From assembly GCF_003590775.1 (NCBI RefSeq), contig NZ_QYUM01000003.1:808501-872500 (forward strand): a DNA stretch of 64,000 nucleotides, in the 5' to 3' direction. Below are positions 17,397-27,909 of this stretch, piece by piece (within the stretch, counting starts at the first letter, position 1; each line of letters starts with the position of its first letter). Under the pieces are notes generated by a model. The model ran no database searches. It was not told the DNA's origin and saw only the letters and a list, made by a program, of their open reading frames with translations. The translations under genes and the position numbers were made by a program. Source of the stretch: Sphingomonas cavernae. Its GTDB lineage: Bacteria > Pseudomonadota > Alphaproteobacteria > Sphingomonadales > Sphingomonadaceae.

Positions 17397-19925
17397 TCAA
17401 GGTGCTGGCGCTGCGGTGCCACAGGGCAAGACGTCATCGGCGACCGTGCCGAGCGCGACCCGCGAAATGCTCAAATCCATCCGGCCAGCCGTCGTCAGGC
17501 GAAACGGTGCGTCCAGCCGCGCCATGTCAGCGCCCCCGCGCGCGAAGCATTTGAGGGGAATGCCCGCGGTGCGCCATTGTCCGGGCTTGATCGTGTCCGC
17601 GAAGCGCAAGGACGCGGTGCCTCCGCAATCGTTGCCGCACCGTGCGCCCAGCATGACGTCCTTCGTGGGCATGCCGTCGATGCGCATGGTGATGAGCAGC
17701 ATCACATCGCCATTGGTTTCGCGCGTGACGTCCACGGGCGCATGTGTGACGAGTTCGACCGTGGCGGCGCCGTCTCCGCTCCAGACAAAGCGGCGCGCAC
17801 CCTCCTGCGTCAGATGATTGACGGCAGTCACGCGCACGCGTCCGCCGGCGGCTGTGACCGGGGTGGTCGTGATCCGTGTGGTGTCGGCCTTTCCGTCGGT
17901 CACCTGGAGGGACCAGGAGGCGATCGGCAGGCCATTGTCGAAATAGAGACCCGTCGCGGCTTGATCGGCGGACACACCGGGATCTTCGGAGAGCGCGACG
18001 AGGGTTCCGCTGTCGGTCGTCTTGAGTCCATAGCCGAGCGGGAACAGGCTTGTGCCGTCCGCAGCGGCTGTACGCGGCCACGTATAGCCGAGCCGGCCCT
18101 GAAACTCATAGGCCGGGTCGCCGTCCGTCTTTCGGAACAGCATATCGGCGATGCCGCCGCCTTCGGAACCCGGCAGCCACGCAGCGACAAAGGCATTGGA
18201 GGCGTTGAGCTCGCGGTTCATCCAGAGCGGGCGCCCAGATATGAAGACCGCGACCACGGGAATGCCGTCGGCGCGCAGGCGGCGCATTGCGCCCAGTGCA
18301 CGGTCGTCGCCTTTCAGGCGAAGCGATTTTATGTCTCCCTGAAATTCCGCATAGGGCGTTTCCCCGAAGACGACGATCGCCGCATCGGGCTTTTCGCGAT
18401 AGCCGCCGTCGACGGACAGGGTTGCGGTGCCGCCCCCCGCTGACACCGCGTCGCTGATACCCTTCCAGATCGACGTGGCCTTGGGAAAGCGGGCATTGGT
18501 CACCCCTGTGCCTTGCCAGGTCAGCGTCCACCCGCCCGATTGCCGCCCGATATCGTCGGCTCCGTCTCCGACGACGAGAATTTTCTTGTTGCGGGCAAGC
18601 GGTAGCAGCGCGCGTTCGTTCTTGAGCAGCACAAGCGATTTGCGCACCGCTTCGCGTGCGAGCGCGCGGTGCTCGGCGCTGCCGAGGAGATCGAAGCGCC
18701 CTGACAGTGCCCGCTGCGAGGGACGACCCGCCTCGAACAGGCCGGCGCGGATCTTGACGCGGAGGATATTGGAGACAGCGTTGTCAAGGCGCGTGGTCGA
18801 AACGGTGCCGTCTTTCACCTGCGCAACAAGGCTGTTCCATAGTGGTTTCCAACTGTCGGGGGCCATATACATGTCCAGCCCCGCGTTGATCGCCTGAGGG
18901 CAACTGGCATTGGTGCAGCCGGCGACCTGCCCATGCGCATTCCAGTCGCTGATGATGAAGCCGCCAAATCCCATGCGCTTTCGCAAGACGTCGGTCAGCA
19001 GGCCCTTGTGCCCGGTCAGCTTCTCCCCGTTCCAACTGGAAAAGCTCGCCATCACGGTCTGCACCCCCGCGTCGATGGCGGCGACATAGGGTGCGCCATG
19101 GATGTCGCGCAGCGCCTCCTCGCTGATCCGGGCATCGCCCTGGTCACGCCCTTCGAAGGTGCCGCCGTCCGCGAGGAAATGCTTGGTGCTGGCAAGCACA
19201 TGCGGCCCCCCAAGAATCGGGGCCTTTCCGGGTGCTCCCTGCAGCCCCTTTATGAAGCGGCCGACATAGCTGGTCACGAGCTTTGGGTCTTCGGAATAAC
19301 CCTCATAGGTCCGTCCCCAGCGGACGTCCTGCGGGACGGTGACGGTGGGCGCAAAGGTCCATTCCATACCCGTTGTGCGCAGTTCCACGGCGGTTGCGGC
19401 CGCGATCCGTTCCAGAAGATCGGGATCGCGTGCCGCGCCCAGCCCGATATTGTGCGGAAATATGGTGGCGCCGACGATGTTGCTGTGTCCATGCACCGCA
19501 TCGGTGCCCCAGATAATGGGTATCGCGGCTCGTCCGCCCGTCTTGTCGACCGAGGCATCGTAGAACGCGTCGGCCAGTGCGAGCCATTTTTCGGCGGGCG
19601 CGAACTCGTCGCCGCCGGGCGCGGAATTGCCGCCGTTAAGGATCGAGCCGAGATGGTAACGCCGAACGTCGTCGGGGGTGACGCTGGCAATATCGGCCTG
19701 CACGACCTGACCGACCTTTTCCTCGAGCGTCATCATTGCGAGTAGCGCCGCAATGCGCGCCTCGAGCGCGGGATCCGGCTGATAGGGCCAATGCGGCCGC
19801 GGCCAGATTTCGGGATGAACTATGGGCGCTGGCCCGGTCTGCCCGTTTGCCGATGCGACTGTTGCGACGGCAAGGACGGCTGTCACGGCGAAGACAGAGG
19901 CGAGGGGCGCGGCTCGGAATGCCAA
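17397..19925 (-). CDS. Glycoside hydrolase family 3 enzyme with C-terminal accessory domain
   Basis: 842 residues, exported (signal peptide about 1-29). The start is a TTG at 19925 with GGAGAGG about ten bases upstream; no ATG is available before the conserved domain. GH3 N-domain: LEEKVGQVVQADI, AIPIIWGTDAVHGH, DVRWGRTYEGYSEDP, and the nucleophile Asp in GFIISDWNAHGQV. The GH3 C-domain begins around LVLLKNERALLPL and ends with the GFGYGLK-like turn. The last about 170 residues look like a beta-sandwich with CGNDC, as in ExoP-type beta-glucan/beta-xylan exo-hydrolases. An exo-1,3/1,4-beta-glucosidase or xylosidase is likely. Its own promoter and operator lie at 19988-20013. Confidence 0.92.
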   Translation of the reverse strand: MAFRAAPLASVFAVTAVLAVATVASANGQTGPAPIVHPEIWPRPHWPYQPDPALEARIAALLAMMTLEEKVGQVVQADIASVTPDDVRRYHLGSILNGGNSAPGGDEFAPAEKWLALADAFYDASVDKTGGRAAIPIIWGTDAVHGHSNIVGATIFPHNIGLGAARDPDLLERIAAATAVELRTTGMEWTFAPTVTVPQDVRWGRTYEGYSEDPKLVTSYVGRFIKGLQGAPGKAPILGGPHVLASTKHFLADGGTFEGRDQGDARISEEALRDIHGAPYVAAIDAGVQTVMASFSSWNGEKLTGHKGLLTDVLRKRMGFGGFIISDWNAHGQVAGCTNASCPQAINAGLDMYMAPDSWKPLWNSLVAQVKDGTVSTTRLDNAVSNILRVKIRAGLFEAGRPSQRALSGRFDLLGSAEHRALAREAVRKSLVLLKNERALLPLARNKKILVVGDGADDIGRQSGGWTLTWQGTGVTNARFPKATSIWKGISDAVSAGGGTATLSVDGGYREKPDAAIVVFGETPYAEFQGDIKSLRLKGDDRALGAMRRLRADGIPVVAVFISGRPLWMNRELNASNAFVAAWLPGSEGGGIADMLFRKTDGDPAYEFQGRLGYTWPRTAAADGTSLFPLGYGLKTTDSGTLVALSEDPGVSADQAATGLYFDNGLPIASWSLQVTDGKADTTRITTTPVTAAGGRVRVTAVNHLTQEGARRFVWSGDGAATVELVTHAPVDVTRETNGDVMLLITMRIDGMPTKDVMLGARCGNDCGGTASLRFADTIKPGQWRTAGIPLKCFARGGADMARLDAPFRLTTAGRMDLSISRVALGTVADDVLPCGTAAPAP

Positions 19926-19987
19926 AGTTCTTTTCCTCTCCAGCAGATGCGCGCCGCTGACGGCGCTATCATCGAACGCGTCATCTT

Positions 19988-20013
19988 TGACAACGTTGCC
20001 AATGAAGAGTCAA
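19988..20013 (-). promoter_or_regulatory. Operator and -35 element for the GH3 gene at 17397
   Basis: TGACAACGTTGCCA (19988-20001) is a near-perfect palindrome with an AACGTT core. On the minus strand it lies just downstream of a TTGACT -35-like hexamer (20008-20013), that is between -35 and -10. The position suits repression by a LacI-family protein. Confidence 0.5.
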
Positions 20014-20067
20014 CTTATCTATTGCTTGAAATTGCGCGGTTTCGTCCTGGGTGCTGCTGAGGTCTCG

Positions 20068-21528
20068 CTACAAAACAAGCGCGGCGAGCGCGCCGCGTTC
20101 GAACAGCCTGTTCAGATGCATGGATAGAATGTCGCGCAGACGGCCGTCGGCGGCCAGCGAGGGCGGAAAGATCGCTTCGATCGAGAGCAGCGCGTCGACC
20201 TGATCGCGAGGTGTGGAGAGGCCAACCAATCGGCCGGCGGTCACCTCGGCGAGCGGATCGTCGACGGCGAAGTCTGTGCCCGCATCGTCACGCCCGACCT
20301 GCCAGCGCATCCATGCCGCCACCGCGAGCGCGAGGCGATCGATCGATTGGCCGCGCTCGAGCCGCGCCGCGATTGGGGCCAGAAGCCGCTGCGGCAGCTT
20401 CTGCGAACCATCCATCGCGATCTGGTGCGTCCGATGCTGAAGCGCGGGGTTGGCGAAGCGCGCCATCAGCGCCTCGCGATATGCGGCAATGTCGAGCTCC
20501 GGCGGTGGCGAAAGCGTCGTTTCGGCCTCGTTCCACAGCGCCTCGACAAAGGCGCGACCTTCAGGGCGGGCGACGAACTGATCGACGAACGCGATCCCCG
20601 CGAGGCCGCCGAGATAGGCGATACCCGAATGCGCGCCGTTGAGCAGCCGCAGCTTCGCTTCCTCCCAGGGCGCGACTGTCGCAGTGAGCTGGACGCCGAG
20701 CGCTTCGAAATCGGGGCGGGGACCACTGAACCAGTCCTCGATGACCCATTGCGTGAAAGGCTCGGCCTTGACCATTGCACGATCCTCGTCTCCGAGCCGC
20801 TGAGCGAGCGCAACGCGCTCATCCTCGGTGGTAGCGGGCACGATCCGATCGATCATCGTCTGCGGAAAGGCGATCGCTGTCTCGATCCATCGCGCGAGGT
20901 CAGGATCATGCCGCCGGGTGACGCCGAGCACCGCCGCCCGCAACCGCTGGCCATTATGCGGCAGGTTGTCGCACGAAATGATCGTGAGCGGGTCCAGCCC
21001 GCGTTCGCGCCTCAGCGCCAGCCCTGCAACAAGAAAACCGGGCGCGGTGCGTGGCACCGCGAGCGACGCGAGGTCAGCCGCAAGATCGGCGTCGCTCTCG
21101 ATCAGCCCGCCCGTTGCGGGATCGAGCTTATAGCCCTTTTCCGTGATGGTGAGCGTGACGATATGCGTGTCGGGGCTGGCGAGCGCTTCGATGACCGCGA
21201 CAGGATCGTTCGGCGCCACAAGCACGTCGCCTACCGCGCCGATCACGCGAACCGACTGGCTCGCGCCGTCGCGCACGACAAGGCTGTAGAGTCCGTCTTG
21301 CGGGTTCATCTGCTCGGCCACGTCGGGCGACCGAAGCGAAACACCGCGCACGCCCCAGCGCATATCGCCCCGTCGCGCCGCATCATCGAAATAGACGGCC
21401 TGGTGCGCGCGGTGAAAAGCGCCGATGCCGAAATGCACCACGCCATATTTGAGTAATGCGCGGTCATAGCCGGGACGCTCGACATCGGCGGGAAGCGCAT
21501 CGAGCGTGCTGTTCGCGAGGCGGCTCAC
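20068..21528 (-). CDS. uxuB: Mannitol dehydrogenase family: fructuronate reductase (UxuB-like)
   Basis: 486 residues, GTG start overlapping the uxaC stop (GTGA). Long-chain mannitol-dehydrogenase family: N-terminal nucleotide-binding VVHFGIGAFHRAHQAVYFDD and the catalytic KLRLLNGAHSGIAYLG with Lys, Asn and His in place. The family reduces D-fructuronate, tagaturonate or fructose. Its position directly after uxaC and in one operon with manD supports fructuronate to D-mannonate with NADH; mannitol dehydrogenase is the fallback. Last gene of the minus-strand glucuronate operon. Confidence 0.9.
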   Translation of the reverse strand: MSRLANSTLDALPADVERPGYDRALLKYGVVHFGIGAFHRAHQAVYFDDAARRGDMRWGVRGVSLRSPDVAEQMNPQDGLYSLVVRDGASQSVRVIGAVGDVLVAPNDPVAVIEALASPDTHIVTLTITEKGYKLDPATGGLIESDADLAADLASLAVPRTAPGFLVAGLALRRERGLDPLTIISCDNLPHNGQRLRAAVLGVTRRHDPDLARWIETAIAFPQTMIDRIVPATTEDERVALAQRLGDEDRAMVKAEPFTQWVIEDWFSGPRPDFEALGVQLTATVAPWEEAKLRLLNGAHSGIAYLGGLAGIAFVDQFVARPEGRAFVEALWNEAETTLSPPPELDIAAYREALMARFANPALQHRTHQIAMDGSQKLPQRLLAPIAARLERGQSIDRLALAVAAWMRWQVGRDDAGTDFAVDDPLAEVTAGRLVGLSTPRDQVDALLSIEAIFPPSLAADGRLRDILSMHLNRLFERGALAALVL

Positions 21529-22937
21529 AGCTTGTACGCCTGCTTTGCCAGCGAATAGCTCAGGGCGTGTGCGACTTCGTGCGCCTCGTCCTCTTCGAGC
21601 CTGTGCTCGGCGACGAGCTTAGCGAGGAAGCCGCAATCCATGCGGCGCGCGACGTCATGACGCGCAGGGATCGACAGAAAGGCGCGCGTGTCGTCGTTGA
21701 AACCGACGGTGTTATAGAACCCCGCGGTCTCGGTTGCCTGTTCGCGGAATCGGCGCATGCCTTCGGGGCTGTCGTGAAACCACCAGGGCGGGCCGAGACG
21801 GAGCGCGGGATAATGGCCGGCAAGCGGCGCAAGTTCGCGGCTGTAGCTCGTCTCGTCCAGTGTGAAGAGGATGATCGTCAGGTCTCGCTCGTTGCCGAAA
21901 CGGTCGAGCAGCGGTTTCAGGGCCTCGACATAGCCGGTGAGGATCGGAATATCAGCGCCCTTGTCGCGCCCGAAGCGCGCCAGCACCGAGGGATTGTGGC
22001 TGCGGTGAACGCCGGGATGGATCTGCATGACCATGCCGTCCTCAAGGCTCATCCGCGCCATCTCGATCAGCATGTGTCCACGGAACAGCTCGGCCTCGGA
22101 GGGCGAGGCAAGGCCGCCCAGCACGCTGGCGTAGAGCGCCTCGATCTCGGCGCGCGGCAGATCGGCGGTGAAGGCCGAGGGATGGCCGTGATCGGTCGAG
22201 GTCGCGCCAGCCTCGCGGAAATATGCGCGGCGATTCTCGTGCGCGCGAAGATAGCCCGCAAAGGTCGATATGTCCTCGCGCGCCACCTCGCAGAAGCGGT
22301 GGAGATTGTCGAGGAAGCCCGCGTGCTCGGGGTCCATCACCGGATCGGGGCGGTAAGCTGTGACGACGCGGCCGCTCCAGCCGCTTTCCCGGATTGCGCG
22401 GTGGTGATCGAGTGGGTCGAGCGGGCTTTCGGTCGTGGCAATCACCTCGATGCCGAAGCGCTCGAACAGCGCGCGCGGGCGAAAAGCGTCGGTCGCGAGC
22501 GCGGCGTCGATCGTGTCGTAATATAGATCGGCGGTTTCGGATGAGAGGCGTACCTTCAATCCGAATACCTCGGCGAACACCCAGTCGAGCCAAAGCCGCG
22601 ACGGTGTTCCGCGGAACAGATGATAATGCCCCGCGAAACACCGCCAGATCTTGCGCGGATCCTGCTCGGTTTCGCCGCCATCGATCGTCGGGATGCCGAG
22701 CGCCTCGAGCGGCACGCCCTGGCTGTAGAGCATGCGGAAGACATAATGATCGGGGACGATCAGCAGCTCGGATGGGTTGGCGAAGGGCTGGTTGTAAGCG
22801 AACCAGGCCGGATCGGTATGACCGTGCGGGCTGACGATCGGCAGATCCTTGATGCCATTGTAAAGCCGCCGCGCGATGTCGCGGGTACCGGTGTCAGCGG
22901 GGAAAAGCCGATCAGGATGCAGATAGAGCCTGGTCAT
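21525..22937 (-). CDS. uxaC: Glucuronate/uronate isomerase
   Basis: 470 residues from the ATG at 22937, which overlaps the transporter stop (ATGA). The open frame runs on upstream for some 390 codons, but there it only shadows the transporter. Converts D-glucuronate to D-fructuronate (and galacturonate to tagaturonate). N-terminus LYLHPDRLFPADTGTRDIAR and metal-site VSPHGHTDPAWFAYN are typical, as are HHRAIRESGWSGRVVTAYRPD and MVMQIHPGVHRSHNP. It takes glucuronate released by the GH67 enzyme encoded upstream and passes fructuronate to UxuB. Confidence 0.97.
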   Translation of the reverse strand: MTRLYLHPDRLFPADTGTRDIARRLYNGIKDLPIVSPHGHTDPAWFAYNQPFANPSELLIVPDHYVFRMLYSQGVPLEALGIPTIDGGETEQDPRKIWRCFAGHYHLFRGTPSRLWLDWVFAEVFGLKVRLSSETADLYYDTIDAALATDAFRPRALFERFGIEVIATTESPLDPLDHHRAIRESGWSGRVVTAYRPDPVMDPEHAGFLDNLHRFCEVAREDISTFAGYLRAHENRRAYFREAGATSTDHGHPSAFTADLPRAEIEALYASVLGGLASPSEAELFRGHMLIEMARMSLEDGMVMQIHPGVHRSHNPSVLARFGRDKGADIPILTGYVEALKPLLDRFGNERDLTIILFTLDETSYSRELAPLAGHYPALRLGPPWWFHDSPEGMRRFREQATETAGFYNTVGFNDDTRAFLSIPARHDVARRMDCGFLAKLVAEHRLEEDEAHEVAHALSYSLAKQAYKL

Positions 22938-24268
22938 GCCGGCGTAGGAGCTCCATTTTCGCGCATGGGCGCCCGCTCGAGACGTGGCACCAGCACCTGG
23001 ATGATGGTCAGCGCGATCAAATATCCGAACGCGGCGTAGGTGACGATTGGCACATAGCTGCCCGCGAGCTCCAGCGTCCAGCCCGTCGCCTGCGCCATCA
23101 GGATGCCGCCTATCGACCCCGCCGCACCGCCGATGCCCGCGACCGTTGCCACTGCGCGGCGCGGGTACATGTCGGAGATCAGCGTGAAAATATTGGACGA
23201 GAAGGCCTGGTGCCCCGCGGTGGCAAGGCCGATAATCAGCACGGCAACGCCGGGATTGGGCGCGTCCACGACGAACAGCAGCGGCAAGGCGCAACAGGCG
23301 GCAATCAGCAGCGTGACCTTGCGCGCGGGATTCACCGCCCAGCCGCGCTTGATGAGATGGCTCGAAAGCCATCCGCCCGCGATCGAGCCGACATCGGCAA
23401 GCAGATAGACCCCGATCAGTGCCGGCCCGATCGTGGCGAGAATGCCGCTGTCTCCCTTGGGGAACAGCTCCATGCCCTGCGTCTTGGCGAGGAAGTCCGG
23501 CAGCCAGAACAGGAAGAGATACCAGACGGGATCGGTGAAGAACTTGCCGGCCGCGAACGCCCAGGTCTGACGATGGCGCAGGGCCTCCCGCCAGGTCAGC
23601 TTCGGCCCCGCCGCGTCCTCGCCATCCTGCTCGATATAGGCGCGCTCGGCGGCCGACAGGCGCGGATGCTCCTCGGGCGGCCGATAGAGCTTCAGCCAGG
23701 CAAAGAGGAGGACGAAGCCGAGCGCGCCGGTCGCCACGAAGGCCGCGCGCCAGCCATAAATGGCAGCAACCCAAAGACCGACGATGGGCGTCATCAGGAC
23801 GCCGACATTGGCGCCCGCATTGAGAATGCCGACACCCAATGCGCGTTCCTTGCGCGGGAACCACTCGGCGACCGATTTGACCGCGCCGGGATAGGCGCCC
23901 GCCTCGGCAAAACCGAGGCCAATGCGAGCCAGGACGAAATGGAGAACGGTGTGCGCCGCACCATGCAGCGCTGCCGCGAGGCTCCACAGGCAAATCGTGA
24001 TTGCAAGGCCAAGGCGCGTCCCCACGCGGTCGAGCAGCCGCCCGACGACGAGCAGTCCAATCGCGTAGCTCGCCTGGAAGGCCGTCACGATGTTGCCGTA
24101 ATCGACCTCGCTCCAACCCAGGTCATCCTCGATGATCGGCTTCAGGACGCCGATGACCTGCCGGTCGACATAGTTGATCGTGATGACGAAGAAGAGCAGC
24201 GCGCAGATCGCCCAGCGAAAGCGGCCGCCCGCCGGCTGCGTCCCGGCTTCCCGGGCGGCCGCCGCCAT
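22934..24268 (-). CDS. MFS hexuronate transporter (ACS family, ExuT-like)
   Basis: 444 residues from the ATG at 24268 with GGAGAG eight bases upstream; an open extension further upstream only shadows manD. Twelve transmembrane segments, inner membrane. Family marks are NYVDRQVIGVLKPIIEDDLGWSE at the N-terminus and GFAEAGAYPGAVKSVAEWFP around residue 130. Related proteins (ExuT, GudP) co-transport hexuronates or sugar acids with protons. It sits between manD and uxaC, overlapping uxaC by ATGA, which supports glucuronate or aldobiouronate uptake. Confidence 0.9.
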   Translation of the reverse strand: MAAAAREAGTQPAGGRFRWAICALLFFVITINYVDRQVIGVLKPIIEDDLGWSEVDYGNIVTAFQASYAIGLLVVGRLLDRVGTRLGLAITICLWSLAAALHGAAHTVLHFVLARIGLGFAEAGAYPGAVKSVAEWFPRKERALGVGILNAGANVGVLMTPIVGLWVAAIYGWRAAFVATGALGFVLLFAWLKLYRPPEEHPRLSAAERAYIEQDGEDAAGPKLTWREALRHRQTWAFAAGKFFTDPVWYLFLFWLPDFLAKTQGMELFPKGDSGILATIGPALIGVYLLADVGSIAGGWLSSHLIKRGWAVNPARKVTLLIAACCALPLLFVVDAPNPGVAVLIIGLATAGHQAFSSNIFTLISDMYPRRAVATVAGIGGAAGSIGGILMAQATGWTLELAGSYVPIVTYAAFGYLIALTIIQVLVPRLERAPMRENGAPTPA

Positions 24269-24282
24269 GTCGCTCTCTCCGC

Positions 24283-25494
24283 TCACCAGTGCCACATCGA
24301 GCCGTCTTCGAGACGGTTTACCGGCAGATAGGCGCGCTTGTATTCGTATTTTGCGGCGAGATCCTCGTCGATCTCGACGCCGAGTCCCGGCGCATCGCCG
24401 GGATGCATCATACCGTCGGCGAAGCTGTAGGCATGTGGGAAAACCGCGTCGGTTTCGGCCGTGTGCCGCATATATTCCTGGACCCCGAAATTGGAGACCG
24501 AGAGATCGAAATGGAGCGCGGCCGCCATGCATATGGGCGACAGGTCGGTCGCGCCATGACAGCCGGTGCGGACATTGTAGAGGTCGGCGAAGCCCGCGAT
24601 GCGCCTCAGATGCGTGATCCCGCCCGCATGGACCACGGTCGCGCGGATATAGTCGATCAACTGTTCCTCGATGAGCTGCTTGCAGTCCCAGATCGAGTTG
24701 AAGATCTCGCCGACCGCGAGCGGGCTGGTGGTGTGCTGGCGGATCAGGCGGAAATTGGCCTGGTTCTCGGCGGGCGTCGCGTCCTCCAGCCAGAAGGGGC
24801 GGTAAGGCTCCAGATCCTTGCCCAGCCGGCCAGCCTCGATCGGGGTCAGCCGGTGGTGGATGTCGTGGAGCAGATGGACATCCCAGCCCAACGCCTCACG
24901 CGCCTTTTCAAAGAGTGGCGGCACCGAGCGGAGATACTTCTCGCTCGACCAGAGATTTTCGGTGGGCAGGTCGGCATCGGCAGGTTCGTAGAAATAGCGG
25001 TCCTTCGAAACGCCATAGGTGGATGCGAGACCGGGCACGCCCGACTGAAGCCGGATCGCCTTGTAACCCTGCTGCTGATAGTGAAGCGCGTTCTCTACCG
25101 TTTCCTCGATCGTCTTGCCATTGGCATGGCCATAGACCATCACCCCGTCACGGCACGCGCCGCCGAGGAGCTGGTAGACGGGCAGCCCGGCGATCTTGCC
25201 CTTGATGTCCCAGAGCGCGGTGTCGACCGCGGCAATCGCCGACATCGTCACGGGGCCGCGCCGCCAATAGGCGCCCTTGTAGAGATACTGCCAGATATCC
25301 TCGATCCGGTGCGCATCGCGGCCGATCAGGCAGGGGATGACATGATCGGTGAGGTAGCTTGCGACCGAAAGCTCGCGCCCGTTGAGCGTGGCGTCGCCAA
25401 GACCGTAGACGTCGTCGTCGGTCTCGATCTTCAAGGTGACGAAGTTGCGGCCGGGGCAGGTGACGATGACTTTGGCTGACGTAATCCTTGGCAT
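24283..25494 (-). CDS. manD: D-mannonate dehydratase, enolase superfamily (ManD)
   Basis: 403 residues from the ATG at 25494 ([18 protein letters not shown]). Dehydrates D-mannonate to 2-keto-3-deoxy-D-gluconate. It belongs to the mandelate racemase/enolase superfamily, not the UxuA family; length and sequence look close to the structurally studied ManD of Novosphingobium aromaticivorans. Visible metal and catalytic regions: [24 protein letters not shown] and [12 protein letters not shown] (Asp, Glu, Glu ligands), then [12 protein letters not shown] and HGATDLSPI. It lies 14 bases upstream of the transporter start, inside the glucuronate operon. Confidence 0.95.
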   Translation of the reverse strand: MPRITSAKVIVTCPGRNFVTLKIETDDDVYGLGDATLNGRELSVASYLTDHVIPCLIGRDAHRIEDIWQYLYKGAYWRRGPVTMSAIAAVDTALWDIKGKIAGLPVYQLLGGACRDGVMVYGHANGKTIEETVENALHYQQQGYKAIRLQSGVPGLASTYGVSKDRYFYEPADADLPTENLWSSEKYLRSVPPLFEKAREALGWDVHLLHDIHHRLTPIEAGRLGKDLEPYRPFWLEDATPAENQANFRLIRQHTTSPLAVGEIFNSIWDCKQLIEEQLIDYIRATVVHAGGITHLRRIAGFADLYNVRTGCHGATDLSPICMAAALHFDLSVSNFGVQEYMRHTAETDAVFPHAYSFADGMMHPGDAPGLGVEIDEDLAAKYEYKRAYLPVNRLEDGSMWHW

Positions 25495-25508
25495 ATTGCG
25501 GTATCCGG

Positions 25509-27905
25509 TTAAGCGGTGATGGTGAGCGTCGTGGTCTTGAGATCGACCGAATTGGGACCGGCCATGATGTCGAAATCGCCGGGTTCGACGACGCGTTTCA
25601 TACTGCTGTCCCACATGTGGAAGGCGTCGGGGCCGAGCGTGAAGCGAACGGTTCGCCGCTCTCCCGGCTTCAACGTGACGCGCTCAAAGCCCTTCAGCTC
25701 CTTGAGCGGACGGGTGATCGAGGCGATGCGGTCGCGCACATAGAGCTGGACGACCTCGTCACCCGCGCGGTCGCCGGCATTGCGGACCTCGACCGACACA
25801 GTGACGCTGTCGTCCCTGCCCATCCGCGTGGCGGAAAGGCGGGGCGCGCTTAACTCGAAGCGCGTGTAGCTGAGCCCGTGGCCGAACGGAAAGAGCGGGT
25901 CGGTCGTGTCGAACAGATAGCCGCGGCGCGCGCTGGGCTTTGCATTATAGAAGATCGGGATCTGCCCCGCGTGGCGCGGCACCGAGACGGGCAGCTTGCC
26001 GCCGGGATTGACATGGCCGAACAGGATATCGGCCATAGCGGTCCCGCCTTCCTGGCCGGGATACCACGCCTCCAGCAGCGCATTGGCGCGCTCGGCGACG
26101 ATGGGCCAGGAAGGCGGGCGCCCGTTGACCGCGACCACGACAACGGGCTTACCCAGCGCGAACAGCGCGCTTGCAAGTTCATTCTGTTCACCGACCAGAT
26201 CGAGGCTGGTGCGATCGCCGAGATGGTTCCTGGCGAACGCCTCGCGGCTCGTTTGCTCGGTGTCGCCAATCGCGAGAATGACGATCTCGGCGGTTTTCGC
26301 GACCGCGACGGCTTCGGCGATGAGCTGGCGATTTTTGATGGGATCGGCGAGCAGCACTTCGTCGGCCGAACGGTCCTCGCTCTGCGTGATGAAGACGCCC
26401 TGCGCGTGGAGAACCTCCGCCTTGCCCGCGAGCTTGGCCTTGATCGCGTCGAGCAGGGTGACCGACTGGCGCGGAAAGCTCGAATAGCCGCCCAGCCGCG
26501 TGATCGCGGCATTGGGACCGATCACGGCGACGCGCTTGTGTGCGCCCGCTGCGAGTGGAAGCACCCCGTCATTCTTGAGTAGCACCATCGAGCGATGCGC
26601 GGCCTTCAGCGCGAGCGCGCGCGCCTCGGCATTGCCCGTGATCGCGTCCGAACGCGCGAAATCGGCATAGGGCCGTTCGAACAGGCCCGCGCGGAATTTG
26701 AGCGTCAGCATGCGGCGCACCGCCGCGTCGATCATGGCCTCGCTGACCTTGCCCGCACGCACCGAGTCGGCGAGCGTGCGAAAGGCGACGCCGTCGGGGA
26801 GGTCCGAGTCCACCCCCGCCTGCAGCGCGCGGATCGCAGCGGCGGGGATGTCGGGCTCGACATGGTGGAGCGTCGAAAGCTCGTCGATCGCGAAATAGTC
26901 GCTGACCACCGCGCCCTTAAAGCCCCATTCGCCGCGCAGCACGTCGGTGATCAGCCATTTGTTGGCGTGAGAGGGCACACCGTCGATCTCGTTATAGGAG
27001 GGCATGACCGCCGCGACGCTCGTCCGGCGGACGATCTGCTCGAACGGCGGGAAGAAGTTTTCGCGCAGATCGCGTTCGGAAAGTTGCGCGGGGGCGACAT
27101 TGACCCCGCTCTCGGGCTGGCCGTGTCCGGTCATGTGCTTCAGCGTCGCGAAGACCTTGTCGGGCGCCAGCGTCTCCCCCTTGCCTTGCAGCCCTTCGAC
27201 CGCCGCCACGCCCATTTCGGCGACCAGATAGGGATCCTCGCCGAAGGTCTCCTCGATCCGGCCCCAGCGCGGATCGCGCACGATGTCCACGACGGGAGAA
27301 AGCGCCAGATGCACGCCGCGCGAACGCACCTCGCGCGCGATCACGCTGCTGACGTCGCGCATCAGGCCGGTGTCGAAGCTGCTCGCCAGCGCGATCGCCT
27401 GCGGGAACATGGTGGCGTCGGTCGCCATATAGCCGTGCAGCGCCTCCTCATGGAACAGCACGGGGATGCCGAGACGAGTCTCGGTAACCGCGTGGCGCTG
27501 GACCGCATTGACGAAGTCGACGGTGTCCTTGGGGCTGCGCCAGCGCGCGCCCGTGCCGCCGGCGGGGCCGATCCCGGCCGGCGTCGCGCCGCGGCGGTCC
27601 GACGGGCGGCCCACCTGACCGAAGCCATGGGGATAGGCGGCCCTGGCCTTGGCGGGATTGAAGGCAAGCTCGTCCATGATATCGCGCTTGGTTGCCCATA
27701 ACGTGATGATCTGCGCGACCTTTTCGTCGAGCGTCATGCGGTCGAGCAGATCCTCGACGCGCGCCGCGACCGGAGCCTTGGCATCCTTGTAAAGCGGACG
27801 GCCCTGCGCGAATGCAAAAGGCCCGAACGCCACCGTACCCGTGGCCAGCGCGGTGACGAGCCCCAGCGTTCTCAGGACATCGCGACGGGAAGCAGACGCC
27901 ACCAC
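25509..27905 (-). CDS. GH3 beta-xylosidase/beta-glucosidase, Tat-type export signal
   Basis: About 798 residues. The start is uncertain: GTG at 27905 or 27902, or TTG at 27920 overlapping the upstream gene. Any of these keeps the twin-arginine-like leader [20 protein letters not shown]3 N-domain with [45 protein letters not shown], the [12 protein letters not shown] motif and nucleophile Asp in [13 protein letters not shown]. The C-domain and a fibronectin-III-like domain ([15 protein letters not shown]) complete the xylosidase-type architecture. It is a clear tandem paralogue of the next gene upstream. In context it removes xylose from xylo-oligosaccharides. Confidence 0.93.
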   Translation of the reverse strand: MVASASRRDVLRTLGLVTALATGTVAFGPFAFAQGRPLYKDAKAPVAARVEDLLDRMTLDEKVAQIITLWATKRDIMDELAFNPAKARAAYPHGFGQVGRPSDRRGATPAGIGPAGGTGARWRSPKDTVDFVNAVQRHAVTETRLGIPVLFHEEALHGYMATDATMFPQAIALASSFDTGLMRDVSSVIAREVRSRGVHLALSPVVDIVRDPRWGRIEETFGEDPYLVAEMGVAAVEGLQGKGETLAPDKVFATLKHMTGHGQPESGVNVAPAQLSERDLRENFFPPFEQIVRRTSVAAVMPSYNEIDGVPSHANKWLITDVLRGEWGFKGAVVSDYFAIDELSTLHHVEPDIPAAAIRALQAGVDSDLPDGVAFRTLADSVRAGKVSEAMIDAAVRRMLTLKFRAGLFERPYADFARSDAITGNAEARALALKAAHRSMVLLKNDGVLPLAAGAHKRVAVIGPNAAITRLGGYSSFPRQSVTLLDAIKAKLAGKAEVLHAQGVFITQSEDRSADEVLLADPIKNRQLIAEAVAVAKTAEIVILAIGDTEQTSREAFARNHLGDRTSLDLVGEQNELASALFALGKPVVVVAVNGRPPSWPIVAERANALLEAWYPGQEGGTAMADILFGHVNPGGKLPVSVPRHAGQIPIFYNAKPSARRGYLFDTTDPLFPFGHGLSYTRFELSAPRLSATRMGRDDSVTVSVEVRNAGDRAGDEVVQLYVRDRIASITRPLKELKGFERVTLKPGERRTVRFTLGPDAFHMWDSSMKRVVEPGDFDIMAGPNSVDLKTTTLTITA

Positions 27906-27909
27906 CGCC

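Noticed and set aside
22938-24116. Long upstream extension of the uxaC frame
   Set aside because: It runs through the whole transporter gene out of frame; family sequence begins only at the ATG at 22937.
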